Shown piece after piece: positions 21,345 to 31,012 of a stretch of 64,000 nucleotides of DNA. Origin of the DNA: Sciurus carolinensis. Its lineage: Eukaryota; Chordata; Mammalia; Rodentia; Sciuridae. The stretch is from contig NC_062216.1 of assembly GCF_902686445.1 (NCBI RefSeq), forward strand, positions 9,755,084-9,819,083, written 5' to 3'. Position numbers and translations under genes: made by a program. The notes beneath the pieces are model-generated. The model did not search any database. It saw only the letters and a program-made list of their open reading frames with translations, and was not told where the DNA came from. Each line of letters starts with the position of its first letter. Position 1 is the first letter of the stretch.

Positions 21345-22830
21345 ATAACCTTTGCTAACTCTTATTTATATAGTATAATAAAAACAATTCACAAAACAAT
21401 GCTTATCCTTACCATGCACACATTCATATTTTTTACTCTATTCCATTTCATTTAAGAGAAAATCTGCTTGTGACCAACTAAATCAATTCTGTCACCCACT
21501 CATGGGTTGTGGCACTTTGAGAACCAGCCGGCTGCACAGCTGAATTACTCTGTAAGACAGAAAGAGGCGCAGTCCCTGGGGAAACTGGGAAGAAAGGGGA
21601 GTGGGAGAGGAGAGCTAAGGTGTCCTGAGGAAGGGGCAACCAGGGGGCCACTGGCAGCAGCCCGGCCCAGGGGCTTCTGAACACCATGCTTCTCCTTCCA
21701 CTCTGAGCCTGACCCGCTCCCTGCTCCCAAACACTCCCCTAGTCCTGCTCCTGTAGGTGCCCCCATAAGCAGGGTTCAGGGGACACGAGGGAAGGCTGAG
21801 TCTGATTTCTGGACTGGTTTTGGGGGGAACCCAAACAGCACTCAGGGGCGCATAGGATCCACCAGAACGGCTGAGGGCTGAAGTCTCCGAGTCAGGAAAG
21901 CACAGAGGTGAGGGCAAACCGGACCCCGCCCGTGCAGTGGACCTCAGACCAGCCTTGTTTGGATCCTACGGGCAGGGTTGTGCCAGGACCCCAAATCCCA
22001 GCTTCCCATGGACAGCTTAGGACGCAGACAGGAGAAAGGCAGAGGACAGAGGAGCCAGGCACGAGAGGAGATGGAGGGACTGGGGGTTCATGGACCAGGG
22101 AGCTGCCACTGGGGGAGGGGAGGGCTGACCGAGGCTGGAAGAAGCCAAGAGGGCTGAGGGGTACCTGGGAGAGGCAGGGCCGGAGGGTTCCGAGAAAGAT
22201 CCGAGGGATGGGTGGGAGCAGCCGAAGACAGGAGAGAATCAAAGGGAAAGCGAGAGAGTACCAGGAAAACTTATGTATCCCATAAAATGGCCCTTAAACA
22301 AAACAAGAGACCTCTAATTTGGGTATGACTTCATCCTTGAGTGAAGGTAGCTTTCTGTCTTCCCTGAAGAATAGAGGAAATGCTTCACCTGGGACGGTGC
22401 CCTTGGGGCACACGCGCAGCTTTCCCCACTCCTTCTTCCATCTTTGCTGGACCCCATGATAATACGCATGCTCTCAGCGCGGCGACCATCCCCAGGTACG
22501 GAGTTCACACGGGTGCGTTCTCAGACTCCACAGCGAGACTCCGTGGGCGCTCCTGAGCATTTGTGACTAAGATGGCAATCCCTTTGTTGTAGGGCTGTCC
22601 TGAGCAGTGGTGAGATCACTGTACTGTGCCCTTACTGACTTAACTGTGAACTTTGGAGCAGACGCCTCAGGTACTGAGCCGCTGAGCTAGGAGCAGTACC
22701 TCAAGTGAATCAGGAATTTAGGAGGCTTTTGGAATGTAGTTCTCTTGATGTGCAGATTACAGTCCTGGTACAAAGCAAAGTATGGATTTTTGTTGCAGGC
22801 AATACTGAAATACTAATATTTCTGGTTTAC
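21345..22830. other. Unannotated intergenic interval
   Basis: GC-moderate unique-looking sequence. Open frames near 21900-22285 on both strands have no homology known to me. A few CpGs cluster at 22400-22540. Confidence 0.5.
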
Positions 22831-22834
22831 ACAA

Positions 22835-23000
22835 TGTAGCATTTAAGAGCCTAGAGTCTGGAGCCAGATCACCAGCTCTCCCTACACCAGTCGAGTCATC
22901 TTGGGAAATTTACTTAATCTTTCTCTAGTATAACCATCTGTGAAATGGAGGTGATAATAGAATCCTGAAGATTCAATGAACCAAATGTGCCAAGTATTTG
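22835..23000 (+). mobile_element. MIR SINE
   Basis: GAGCCTAGAGTCTGGAGCC, TTTACTTAATCTTTCTC, CATCTGTGAAATGGAGG are MIR landmarks in sense order. Confidence 0.75.
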
Positions 23001-23236
23001 CAACATACTGTTACATATACAATATGCATATTTAATGGATATTTTTAAAACAGAATTTATTAGTGTAAATATCTGCAAAACAAAAGTTTAATATACCTCA
23101 AGTCAAAAAATGTTAAACACACAAAGCTATCAAGTAGAACTTGCATATCTATAAATAGCATTTTAATATTCCAAAACAATACAATGAAAGTAATTGATCA
23201 TGAAAATTGAATATAAAGCAGTATAATTTCAGTTTT

Positions 23237-23250
23237 TAAAAAGCAAACTC

Positions 23251-23301
<51 letters not shown>

Positions 23302-23458
23302 GGCGCCTGCGCAAGGATGACACTTTTTGTAAATTTATGATTACTTTTTGTAAATTTATGATTACACAAATGGTATGCCTTTACGCCATGTACAAACAGA
23401 GAAACAACATGTATCCCATTTGTTTACAATTAAAAAAAAGTAAACACTAAAAAGCAAA
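23237..23458 (+). mobile_element. L1-mediated insertion unit with 11-bp target-site duplication
   Basis: Target-site duplication TAAAAAGCAAA bounds the U6-L1 chimera. The cut site (TTTTT/AAAAA context) fits the L1 endonuclease preference. Confidence 0.85.
23248..23447 (+). pseudogene. Truncated U6 snRNA fused to an L1 3' end (chimeric retrogene)
   Basis: 23248-23323 reproduces U6 snRNA from CTCGCTTCGGCAG through GCGCAAGGATGACAC with almost no change (GGCGCCTGC for the usual GGCCCCTGC). The first bases and everything after GATGACAC are missing, so it cannot make a normal U6. It is followed by a 21-bp unit present twice (322-342 and 343-363 within 23 kb) and then by sequence resembling the L1 3' end seen at 11660-11735, ending in an A-rich tail. 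The whole is flanked by perfect 11-bp direct repeats TAAAAAGCAAA at 23237-23247 and 23448-23458. This is the signature of L1 reverse transcription with template switching between L1 and U6 RNA. Confidence 0.9.
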
Positions 23459-23459
23459 A

Positions 23460-24570
23460 TTTTCCAATGTCTCATTGTTCAGGTGTGAGTATATTTTTGT
23501 GCGAATTTCCCCAGTTGCTCAAAGGCTTTTTCTAGCTTTACCCTCGTTAAGGGAACAGAGGGGAGATTATAGGTATAAGCTACCTCCAAATATTTTCCTC
23601 TGTGTCCACTTTACATTATTCAGCCTTTGATTTTGCTTGAGACAACTTCTCAGTACTTCTTTTCCCAGGGACTGCGATCGCGCTCTTGACTCTGGGTTGT
23701 CGTTTTTATCTGGATAATCTTTTAGCTTCTTCCCTTCTAACCGGTATAGCTGCAAAATCTAACCAATGTCAATTTCAACACTCCCTTGATCAAAGTCTTT
23801 GAAAACTAGGTCTCATTCTTGCAAGAGACTCTTCCCAATCGTCTGTCTGCTCTTGAGCATTACCGGGGGGCATGTGAGGTAGCCTCCTGGATGAGCACAC
23901 CTTCACTGCGTTTGAAAATCGTGGAGGTGTCTAGCTCTCCAAAAACACCCAGCAGCCTCCTGCAGCCCAGGGGCGTTCCGGGGCTCAGATCCAGTCGGCA
24001 ATCTAAGACGGCGACGCTAGGGGGAGCCATCACACTCCAGGTGCCCAGGGCACCAACCTGGGCAACTTGCCATTCCCTGCTCACCGGGAGCAAAATCCAC
24101 CCGCGCAGATGAGGAAAAAGAAACTTGTGACTATCCCCTCCTGAAAACTCTGTAGGGAAAATTATGATTTTCAGGGGCTTTTACCCTTAGGAATACTGTT
24201 CAACACACAGTGATGATTAATATTGTTTCCTATTATGACCAGTTACAGAAAGAAAAAAAGTGTGCAAAGCATAAAACCAGAGATGGAAGGAAAAGGAGAA
24301 GGCCCGCGAGAAGAGCGGGCAGCGTGGTGATGGTGCAGCAGCTGGGACCACAGGGCCAGGTGCAGGGGCAGTGACTGGCTGAGCCCGCAACCAGAGATGA
24401 CTCTAGGAGGTGGTCTTTGCCTTTCTCCCCTCTGTGCTCCAGGGGTCTGTGAGTTATAGGTCAAGAACTCCTGGTCCAAACAGGGCCACAGAAGGGCAAA
24501 AGCAGAAAACAAGGCAGAGAGGCAGGAAGCTGGAGAGATGGCTGGAGAGAGGCAGCAGGAAGGGCAGGAA
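23460..24570. other. Unannotated intergenic interval
   Basis: No gene or repeat recognised between the U6 chimera and the minisatellite. A CTCF-like match (13/15) lies at 24014-24028. Confidence 0.5.
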
Positions 24571-24744
24571 GCCGCAGAGCAGGCCGCAGCAGTGGAGGCT
24601 GCAGCAGTGGAGGCCGCAGCAGAGTGGGCCGCAGCAGTGGAGGCCACAGCAGTGAAGGCCGCAGTAGAGCAGGCCACAGCAGTGGAGGCTGCAGCAGAGC
24701 AGGCCGCAGCAGTGGAGGCCGCAGCAGAGCAGGCTGCAGCAGTG
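24571..24744 (+). repeat. 15-bp GC-rich minisatellite, about 11.6 copies
   Basis: Tandem units of 15 bp, consensus GCAGCAGTGGAGGCC. From 24586 many units alternate between a GTGGAGG form and a GAGCAGG form, giving a 30-bp higher-order period. Because 15 is a multiple of three, several frames stay open (Ala/Val/Glu on plus, Cys/Leu on minus), but no start context or homology supports a gene. Confidence 0.95.
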
Positions 24745-26035
24745 CCTGGCAAGCGCACGGGACTTCTCCTCGCCAGCACTACTCCTCACACTGAGAGGAG
24801 TCCCGGGCTGTGGAAGGACTGTGGGGAGCTATGCTAGAGCCAAGGGAAGGGCACTGTACCCCTGGGGGCCGGCTTCTCGTCCTTTCTCCTTTGTACAATG
24901 CAGGGATTCAAATAGATGAAAACGGACACTTTCCAATCAATACACTGTCAACTCAGAAGTTGTCCAGGGGGCACGGGTAGATCGCAGGAGCCAAGGCTTC
25001 AGGCCCAGGCTTCTCCCGGTCCATTGCCTGGGGGCCACAGGGAACTGGGGGCAGGGATGGAGAGAAGCCCGGTTCTTAGATTTCTGCACAGTGTGGTCTT
25101 ATGTTAAAGGTGTCTATCTCCAGGGAAGCCATCATCCCCAAGGACCAAAGTCTGCCCTCTGCCCTGGGCTCCTGCCTTTCCTCAGAGTGCCCGCTGGAAT
25201 GGCCCAGAAGGGCATTCTGGAGTGGAGTTCCATGAGTTCTAAATTATCCTCAGGCTTAACCTTTAACTCTGCCTATTTAGACTTGCTGTAGGATTCTCAT
25301 TCTAGAGTTCCTACAAGACATGAAGAGCTACAGGAAAAAGGTCCTGGGGTCAGAAGCAGGGCTAAGTGAGGACTGAAGTTTCTGTAGTAGGCCAGCCCCT
25401 TAGAGGAACAAGATTCCTGATGCCATAGTCTTACACTCACACTGTTTTCTTAGGGGTCATGTTTCCTAAGCATCTGGGGGCAGGTAGTACTCAAAAGAAC
25501 TGAGGCTTTGTTGTGGATGACTTGGAGCACACAATGTCCCCATTTAAGGGACCAAGGTGGGCTGGGCAGGGGTAATGGATCAGAAAGAAAAGAATAGATC
25601 AGGTGTGAAACTTCTGTGCCAAACAACTGCTGCCAGCTTCCCCACAGCCCACAGACCCTCTGGCAGAGTGGGAACCGAGCTGTGGCTCTGACATTCTTTC
25701 CGCTGAGGTGAAGGTGAAGCCCAGTCATCCACTCATCTCCAGCCTACTGGAGAAGGCTGCAGGCCATGGGCGCGGAAGGAGGGCCTCCCTGCAGTCAGTC
25801 AGCAAGGCTGCTCATTAGCAGCTGCCTCCAGCTGTGTCCGCCCACTGGCCTGCTGCAGGTGTCCCCACACCGCCCACCTGCCGCCCCCCCACAAGCATGT
25901 CACAGCAGAGCGAGGGCTTCTGCGGCAGAGATGGAAATTCAATCTAGAGAGATTTACAGCTCCCCACCTGCTTGTCTGTTCTTCTGTGATAGTGGGTCCA
26001 CGGTTTTCCCGGGCATTTGAGAATCCATGTTTTTT
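24745..26035. other. Unannotated intergenic interval
   Basis: No gene or repeat recognised. Confidence 0.5.
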
Positions 26036-26039
26036 TGAA

Positions 26040-26200
26040 GTGTGGTTCTTGGGCCACAGGAACACAATCCTGTGCTTTTAAAATCCAGATTCCAGGGTTT
26101 TACTCAGACTTATTGAATCTAAAATCTCTGAGGAGTTTGTGTTCGTATTTTCCCACTCCAGGTGATTTTCGTGTAAGTAAAATTTGAGGATCTCTGTCTT
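26040..26200 (+). mobile_element. MER5-like hAT-Charlie fragment
   Basis: GTGGTTCTTGGGCC, AAATCCAGATTCCAGGG, CCAGGTGATTTTCGTG follow the MER5A layout with much divergence. Confidence 0.5.
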
Positions 26201-26302
26201 TAGTCGAAAGAACCCTTCTTTGAGACTCAGGGAAAGTATGTTTCTAGTCCTGGTCTCCCTTTGAGTTACCTGGCCTGTTTTGTTATCTGTTGACTGGATC
26301 TT

Positions 26303-26465
26303 GGGTCAGTAAACTACAGTCCTATTTTTGTAAATAAAGTTTCATAGGAACAACTCCAACTTCTGTTTATGTTTTGTCATAGTTGATATGATGGCTCTTG
26401 TGCTTCCAGTAGGGTTGAGAAGCAACGACAGTCTGTTGCAGTTAGCCTAAAATATTAACTGTCCT
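26303..26465 (-). mobile_element. hAT-Charlie-type MITE fragment
   Basis: GGTCAGTAAACTACAGTCC, GTAAATAAAGTTTCATAGG and GCCTAAAATATTAACTG; the same family as the better preserved copy at 53423. Confidence 0.55.
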
Positions 26466-26599
26466 AGTTTTCTTTCTCTTGCAAGATGCTAAAATCTTCC
26501 CTCTGGATTCTTTCCCCCTTTACTCACCAGGTTCCAAAGGATACCTCTCTCTTCTTCCCTCCCATCGTTTTTACTATCTTTTCCCCTGGAAGATGACTG

Positions 26600-26950
26600 C
26601 CTCCTCAAATCTTATGTTTTATTGGTGCATTATAATAATACATAGTATTGGGGTTGAACGTGACCTGATCATATAAGCATGGAATATAACTTGCTCCACT
26701 TCAGTCCCAAGTCCTTTCCTTCCTTTCCTCCCTGCCCCTGTTCCCCTTCTTCTACTTGACTAATCTTCCTTCTATTTATTTATCATTTTAAATTAGTGCT
26801 TTAAAGATACACATAATAGTGAAATTCCCTGTGGTATATGCACGATTTGGTACCTTTCCCTGTCCTTCCTCTCCCCTCCTCATCCCCCTTCCTCTCCTCT
26901 ACCTATCTCCCTTCTGCTTTCACGGGGTCCCTCACCCCTTTGCCTCTTGT
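26600..26950 (-). mobile_element. L1 3' UTR fragments, minus strand
   Basis: TTATTGGTGCATTATAATAA and pyrimidine-rich stretches typical of antisense rodent L1 3' UTRs (ACACATAATAGTGAAATTCC). Confidence 0.6.
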
Positions 26951-27450
26951 TTTACTCTAGCTTCCACACATACATAAAACATTTGACGCTCGACCTCCTG
27001 AGTCTGCCCTGCCTCACTTCACATTATGTTCTTTTGCTCATTCGTTAACCAGCCAGTGTCCACTTCATTCCTCTTTAGGCTGAGTACTAAAATCTTGCAT
27101 CTGTTTTCAAGCCCTTTGAACTTGAATCTGACGGGACCCTTTACCAGCATTGTCACACTTCAAGTGAATGTTGATTTTAGCTCACCACATTTTCCCTCTT
27201 TAGTGCAGTTTTTCTGGACCCTCCGACTCTGCAACATTTGGCAGTGGTACTATGGGAGAAATCTCTGCTGTAAAATAGTGTTTAATTTTCTACTTCAGGT
27301 AATTTGAATTTGCAGTGTCTTCTTGTTGTGCTGAAGGTGGGCGATTTGTCTGATTTTATTCTTCCTATCAAATAATAATAAGAGCAGGGGGCAGTTTGGA
27401 ATGGATGGTCATGGTTACCCCCACTAGCACCCACTTTAGCCATAGTTCTT
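26951..27450. other. Unannotated interval
   Basis: Possibly old L1/HAL1 in antisense, judged from the sequence to its right; not confident. Confidence 0.35.
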
Positions 27451-27454
27451 TTTC

Positions 27455-27640
27455 TTTTCGTAGTGCTGGGGACTGAACCCAGGCACATTACCACTGAGCT
27501 GCATCCCGGTCCTTTTTAACACTTTATTTTGAGACAGGGTCTCAGCTGTTACTGAGGCTGCTCTCAATCTTGTGATCTTCCTGCCTCAGCCTCCAAGTAG
27601 GTTGGATTACATGTGTGCACCACCACACCCTGCTAGCCTT
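27455..27640 (-). mobile_element. B1-ID dimer SINE
   Basis: GTGCTGGGGACTGAACCC, TTTTGAGACAGGGTCTCAGC, GTGTGCACCACCACACCC in antisense. Confidence 0.9.
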
Positions 27641-27709
27641 GGTTCTTGAGAGATAGTTTTGCTGGCTTATAATTCTTGGTTTCCAGTTGCTTTTATTGCA
27701 ATAGATTAG

Positions 27710-27756
<47 letters not shown>

Positions 27757-27900
27757 TCCCATCTTCTGGCTTGCACTTTGCTGCAAAGGAATCAGCCTTC
27801 AGTGTAATTGCTGTTCCTTTGCAATTGATCTCTCTGTTCTGGCTGCTTTATTTTTTCTCCTCTGGTGTTCCTCAGTTTTCCTATAGGGTCTAAGTGAAAT
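27640..27900 (-). mobile_element. Old L1/HAL1-like fragment, minus strand
   Basis: TTTTGCTGGCTTATAATTC, CATCTTCTGGCTTGCA and TTCTGGCTGCTTTATT are antisense landmarks of HAL1/L1M elements. Confidence 0.5.
27709..27753. repeat. (GC)n(AC)n dinucleotide repeat
   Basis: GCGCGCGC followed by about 18 CA units, an alternating purine-pyrimidine tract. Confidence 0.95.
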
Positions 27901-27919
27901 AAAAAAAAAAATCACCTTA

Positions 27920-28018
27920 GGGTTGGTGGTGTAGCTCAATGACAGTGTGCATGCCTAGCATGTGTGCATGACCCTGGGTTTGGTCTCTAGTATTAAAAAA
28001 AAAAAAAAAAAAAAAAAT
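27920..28018 (+). mobile_element. ID-type SINE
   Basis: GGGTTGGTGGTGTAGCTCAATG, CCTGGGTTTGGTCTC, poly(A) tail. Confidence 0.85.
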
Positions 28019-28164
28019 CAGCATTCAGTGGGCTCCATGAAAATCTTCATCTATTAGCACTTTGAATGGGCTTTCCCCCCATTCTTTCTGGAATGCCAAT
28101 TTAATGTCATGTCACATTTCCTCTTTGTTTCTCTATGCTGCACTGGGGTAATTTCTTTAAATTA

Positions 28165-28530
28165 CTCCTGTGTTAGTTATGTCTTGATGCACAACAAATT
28201 ATCCCCAGATTTAGCAGCTTAAAGCAACAAACAGTTACCATTTCACAATTTCTGAGGTCAGGAATCCAGGAGTGGCTTAGTGTCTCTTAAGCCTGGGCTG
28301 CGGTCATCAGAAAACATGACCAGGGATGGCACCCTCTTCCAAGATGGCTCACTCAGGAGGCCTCTCCACAGGGCTGCCTGGTGTCTGTCCGAATGGCAGC
28401 TGGGTCTGGGGAGGGAGAGACAGAGAGAACAGGAAGCAACAGGAAGCTCCAGTGCCTTCTATGACCTCTCTCCCAAACCATACACCTTCCCGTCTGCTCT
28501 ATCCATTCCTTAGAAGCAAATCACTAAGTC
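28165..28530 (-). mobile_element. Ancient MaLR-like LTR fragment
   Basis: CACAACAAATTATCCCCAG, AGCAGCTTAAAGCAAC, CAATTTCTGAGGTCAGG resemble antisense MLT1-type LTR sequence. Family uncertain. Confidence 0.35.
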
Positions 28531-28582
28531 TGATGCATACATATGGGGTGGGGAAGAATTGTGCTCCACCCTTTCCTGTGTT

Positions 28583-28660
28583 TGTTCAGGGGATGGAACC
28601 CAGGTTCTTGCACAGGCCAGGCAAGAGCTCTACCACTAAGCCACCTCCCCAGTCCTGTGC
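28583..28660 (-). mobile_element. ID-type SINE
   Basis: GGGGATGGAACCCAGGTTC through CACTAAGCCACCTCCCCAG in antisense. Confidence 0.8.
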
Positions 28661-28937
28661 TCCACCTTTTGAAGGAAAGAATATCAAAGAATGCTGGACA
28701 TTTAAAAAAAAAAAAAAATCACCTCATTTAATTCACTGATCTCTCATTGGTTTTGTTTAATTTGTTGTTTCCAATTTCAACTAAATAATTGTTTGTACCT
28801 AGAAATTCAACATTTTTTTCCAAATCTGCCTAGTTGTCTTTCATAGTACTGTTTCTCAGTTATACATCTGATATCTTCTTTTATTTCTTTAAACCCATCA
28901 CATTTTTATTTTTTATTTATTTTTTATTTATTTATTT

Positions 28938-29015
28938 AGCGGTACTGGGGATCAAACTCAGGGCCTTGTGCTTGCGAGGCAAGCACTCTACCCAGCTGAG
29001 CCATCTCCCCAGCCC
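28938..29015 (-). mobile_element. ID-type SINE
   Basis: GGTACTGGGGATCAAACTCAG through GCTGAGCCATCTCCCCAGCC. Confidence 0.88.
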
Positions 29016-29640
29016 ACATTTTTATTTTGTATTCTGCCTCTGTTGACTCTGAAATATGCAGTCTTTGGAGAACAGCTGTCACTCATGATGCGATCCTCTC
29101 GCTTGTGTGTTTGGCTGGTTTTGACCATGAACCTCCCCTGACCAGTTGCCCTTCCTTTGCAAACCCCTTTCTGGTTTTCCCTAACATTCTCTGCATCCCT
29201 TCCTAGCTCACCGAGCTGTCCTGCTCTGTCTCCTTTCTTGGTCTTTCTTCTTCTACACAAGCTCCCTTCACCATCCAGTCTTCTCCAAGGTGACCGTATA
29301 TAGCCCAGTGGCTTTAGGTACCATCTGCATCTTGGGATGCTTAGATTTCTAACTTGGTTTCCCCCTCAACACTTATTCTCCCCCTGTGCCCTGTCTTCCC
29401 ATTTCATTAGGTGACCACAATCACCAGGCTGCAGTAGCCAAAAAAGTTAACAGTCATCTTTTATTCCTTCCCTTTCCTTCGCCCATCAAATCCGGTAAGT
29501 CCTGTGGACTCCACCTTCAGAATTCTTCCTGCATCTCCCTTTTTTGTCCATCTCTACAACCACCATCAGTCCAAATCACTCTTACCTCTAACCTGTATTC
29601 ATGCAATAACCTTTTTTTATTACACTCCCTGTGCACATTT
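29016..29640. other. Unannotated intergenic interval
   Basis: No gene or repeat recognised. Confidence 0.45.
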
Positions 29641-29825
29641 TTTTTTTTAAGTACTGGGGATTGATCCCAGGGGAGCTTTACACAGAACTCCATCCCCAAC
29701 CCTTTTTATTTTTTACTTTGAGACAGGGTCTCACTAAGTTGCCAAGGCTGGCCTTGAACTTGTGATCCTCCAGCTTCAGCCTCCTGAGTAGCTGGGACTA
29801 CAGGCGTGTGCCACTGTGCCTGGTT
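29641..29825 (-). mobile_element. B1-ID dimer SINE
   Basis: AAGTACTGGGGATTGATCCC, TTTGAGACAGGGTCTCACTAA, GTGTGCCACTGTGCCTGG. Confidence 0.92.
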
Positions 29826-29836
29826 AAAAAGAAAAA

Positions 29837-29880
29837 AATATATATATTATATATAATATATGTAATGCATACGTATACAT
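29837..29880. repeat. AT-rich simple repeat
   Basis: Imperfect (TA)n. Confidence 0.8.
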
Positions 29881-29883
29881 ATT

Positions 29884-29986
29884 TATCAGTGGACCTTTAT
29901 CTTATTTATATGCAGTGCTGAGAATGGAACCCAGTGCCTCACACATGCTAGGCAAGCACTCCACCACTGAGCCACAACCCCAGCCC
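29884..29986 (-). mobile_element. ID-type SINE (long-tail subfamily)
   Basis: CAGTGGACCTTTATCTTATTT tail in antisense, then GTGCTGAGAATGGAACCC and CTGAGCCACAACCCCAGCCC. Confidence 0.9.
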
Positions 29987-30049
29987 ATCTGATGTGTATT
30001 TTTAATCCTCATAGTTCATTTTCCATAGAGCTAACAGGACGATTTTTTT

Positions 30050-30330
30050 CTTTTTAAATTTTTTTTCATACATGCATATAGGGTAATAATGCCTGTCTCA
30101 ATCTACTGTCCTTCCCAACTCCACTGCTCCACCCCTCCCCTCACTCCCCTCTGTGCAATCCAAATTTCCTTCATTCTTCCCTCCCCGCCCCCCACTATGG
30201 ATCAGCATCCACTTATCAGAGAAGCATTCGGCCTTTGGTTTTTTGGGATTGGCTTTTTTCACTTAGCATGATATTTTCTAGTTCCATCCGTTTACCTGCA
30301 AATGGACAAGATTTAAAAAAAAAAAAGTGT
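30050..30330 (-). mobile_element. L1 3' region, minus strand
   Basis: Pyrimidine-rich 3' UTR antisense, then GGGATTGGCTTTTTTCACTTAG and TTCCATCCGTTTACCTGCAA, antisense L1 ORF2-end sequence. Confidence 0.65.
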
Positions 30331-30424
30331 CACGTTAATCCCTCCATCATGCTTCTATGGCAATCTTTTGCACTTTAAACAAAAGCCATATTCCTTATCA
30401 AGTCCTTTAAGTACCTCTTTTTAG

Positions 30425-30520
30425 TTTTTTAATTGGTGCATTACAATTCTGCATAATAGTGGCATTCATTGTGACATTTATACATGCACATAATTTAGTC
30501 AATTTCATCCCTTCTAGAGA
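30425..30520 (-). mobile_element. L1 3' UTR fragment, minus strand
   Basis: AATTGGTGCATTACAATTC and GGCATTCATTGTGACATTTA. Confidence 0.55.
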
Positions 30521-30644
30521 TCTTTTTATAGGATAACGTTATAGCACTTACCACTATCTGAGCTTAATCTGCTCACGTATTGTCTATGTTCTCCCTTAAG
30601 ACTTAAAATTCTGATTACACGACTGCTTGAATTCCTCGGCGCAG

Positions 30645-31010
30645 GCGCGCTGGGAGGTGGGGCCTGGTGGGAGGTGCTTGGGTCGTGGGGGCGGAGCCTC
30701 GGGAACAGGTTACTGCTCCTGAGCGCTGCCTGTCGGGGAACTGGCCTACCTATGGTTGAGGGCTGTTACAAAGCCAGTTCTGCCTCCTCAGCTTTCTTCT
30801 GCTTCCTCTCAGACCAAGTGCTCTCTTTGCACGTCCCTCCTGGCTCTTTTGCTTTTCTGCCACAAAAGGCACAACAGTTGGGCCCTCACCAGAAGCCGAG
30901 CAGAGGCAGTCGTTGATTTTGAACTCTCTGCCTCCACAACTGTGGGCCAAATACACCTTTTGTGAATTACGCAATCTCAAGCGTCTTCCTCTAGCAACAG
31001 AAAATGGACC
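30645..31010 (+). mobile_element. MaLR (MST/MLT1-type) LTR
   Basis: GGGAGGTGGGGCCTGGTGGG, GGTCGTGGGGGCGGAGCC, GGCCCTCACCAGAAGCCGAG and CTGTGGGCCAAATACACC are in the correct order for a MaLR solo LTR. Its GC-rich head, CGCGCAGG-type sequence, could be mistaken for a CpG island. Confidence 0.8.
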
Positions 31011-31012
31011 CC

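Noticed and set aside
23248..23323. Functional U6 snRNA gene.
   Set aside because: The 3' third is missing and no proximal-sequence element or TATA box is visible upstream; it is a retrocopy.
24454..24837. Cys/Leu-rich minus frame and Ala/Glu/Val-rich plus frame.
   Set aside because: They follow the 15-bp minisatellite, whose length keeps frame automatically.
30620..30720. Small CpG island or promoter.
   Set aside because: The GC-rich stretch is the head of a MaLR LTR, recognised by GGGAGGTGGGGCCTGGTGGG and its downstream motifs.
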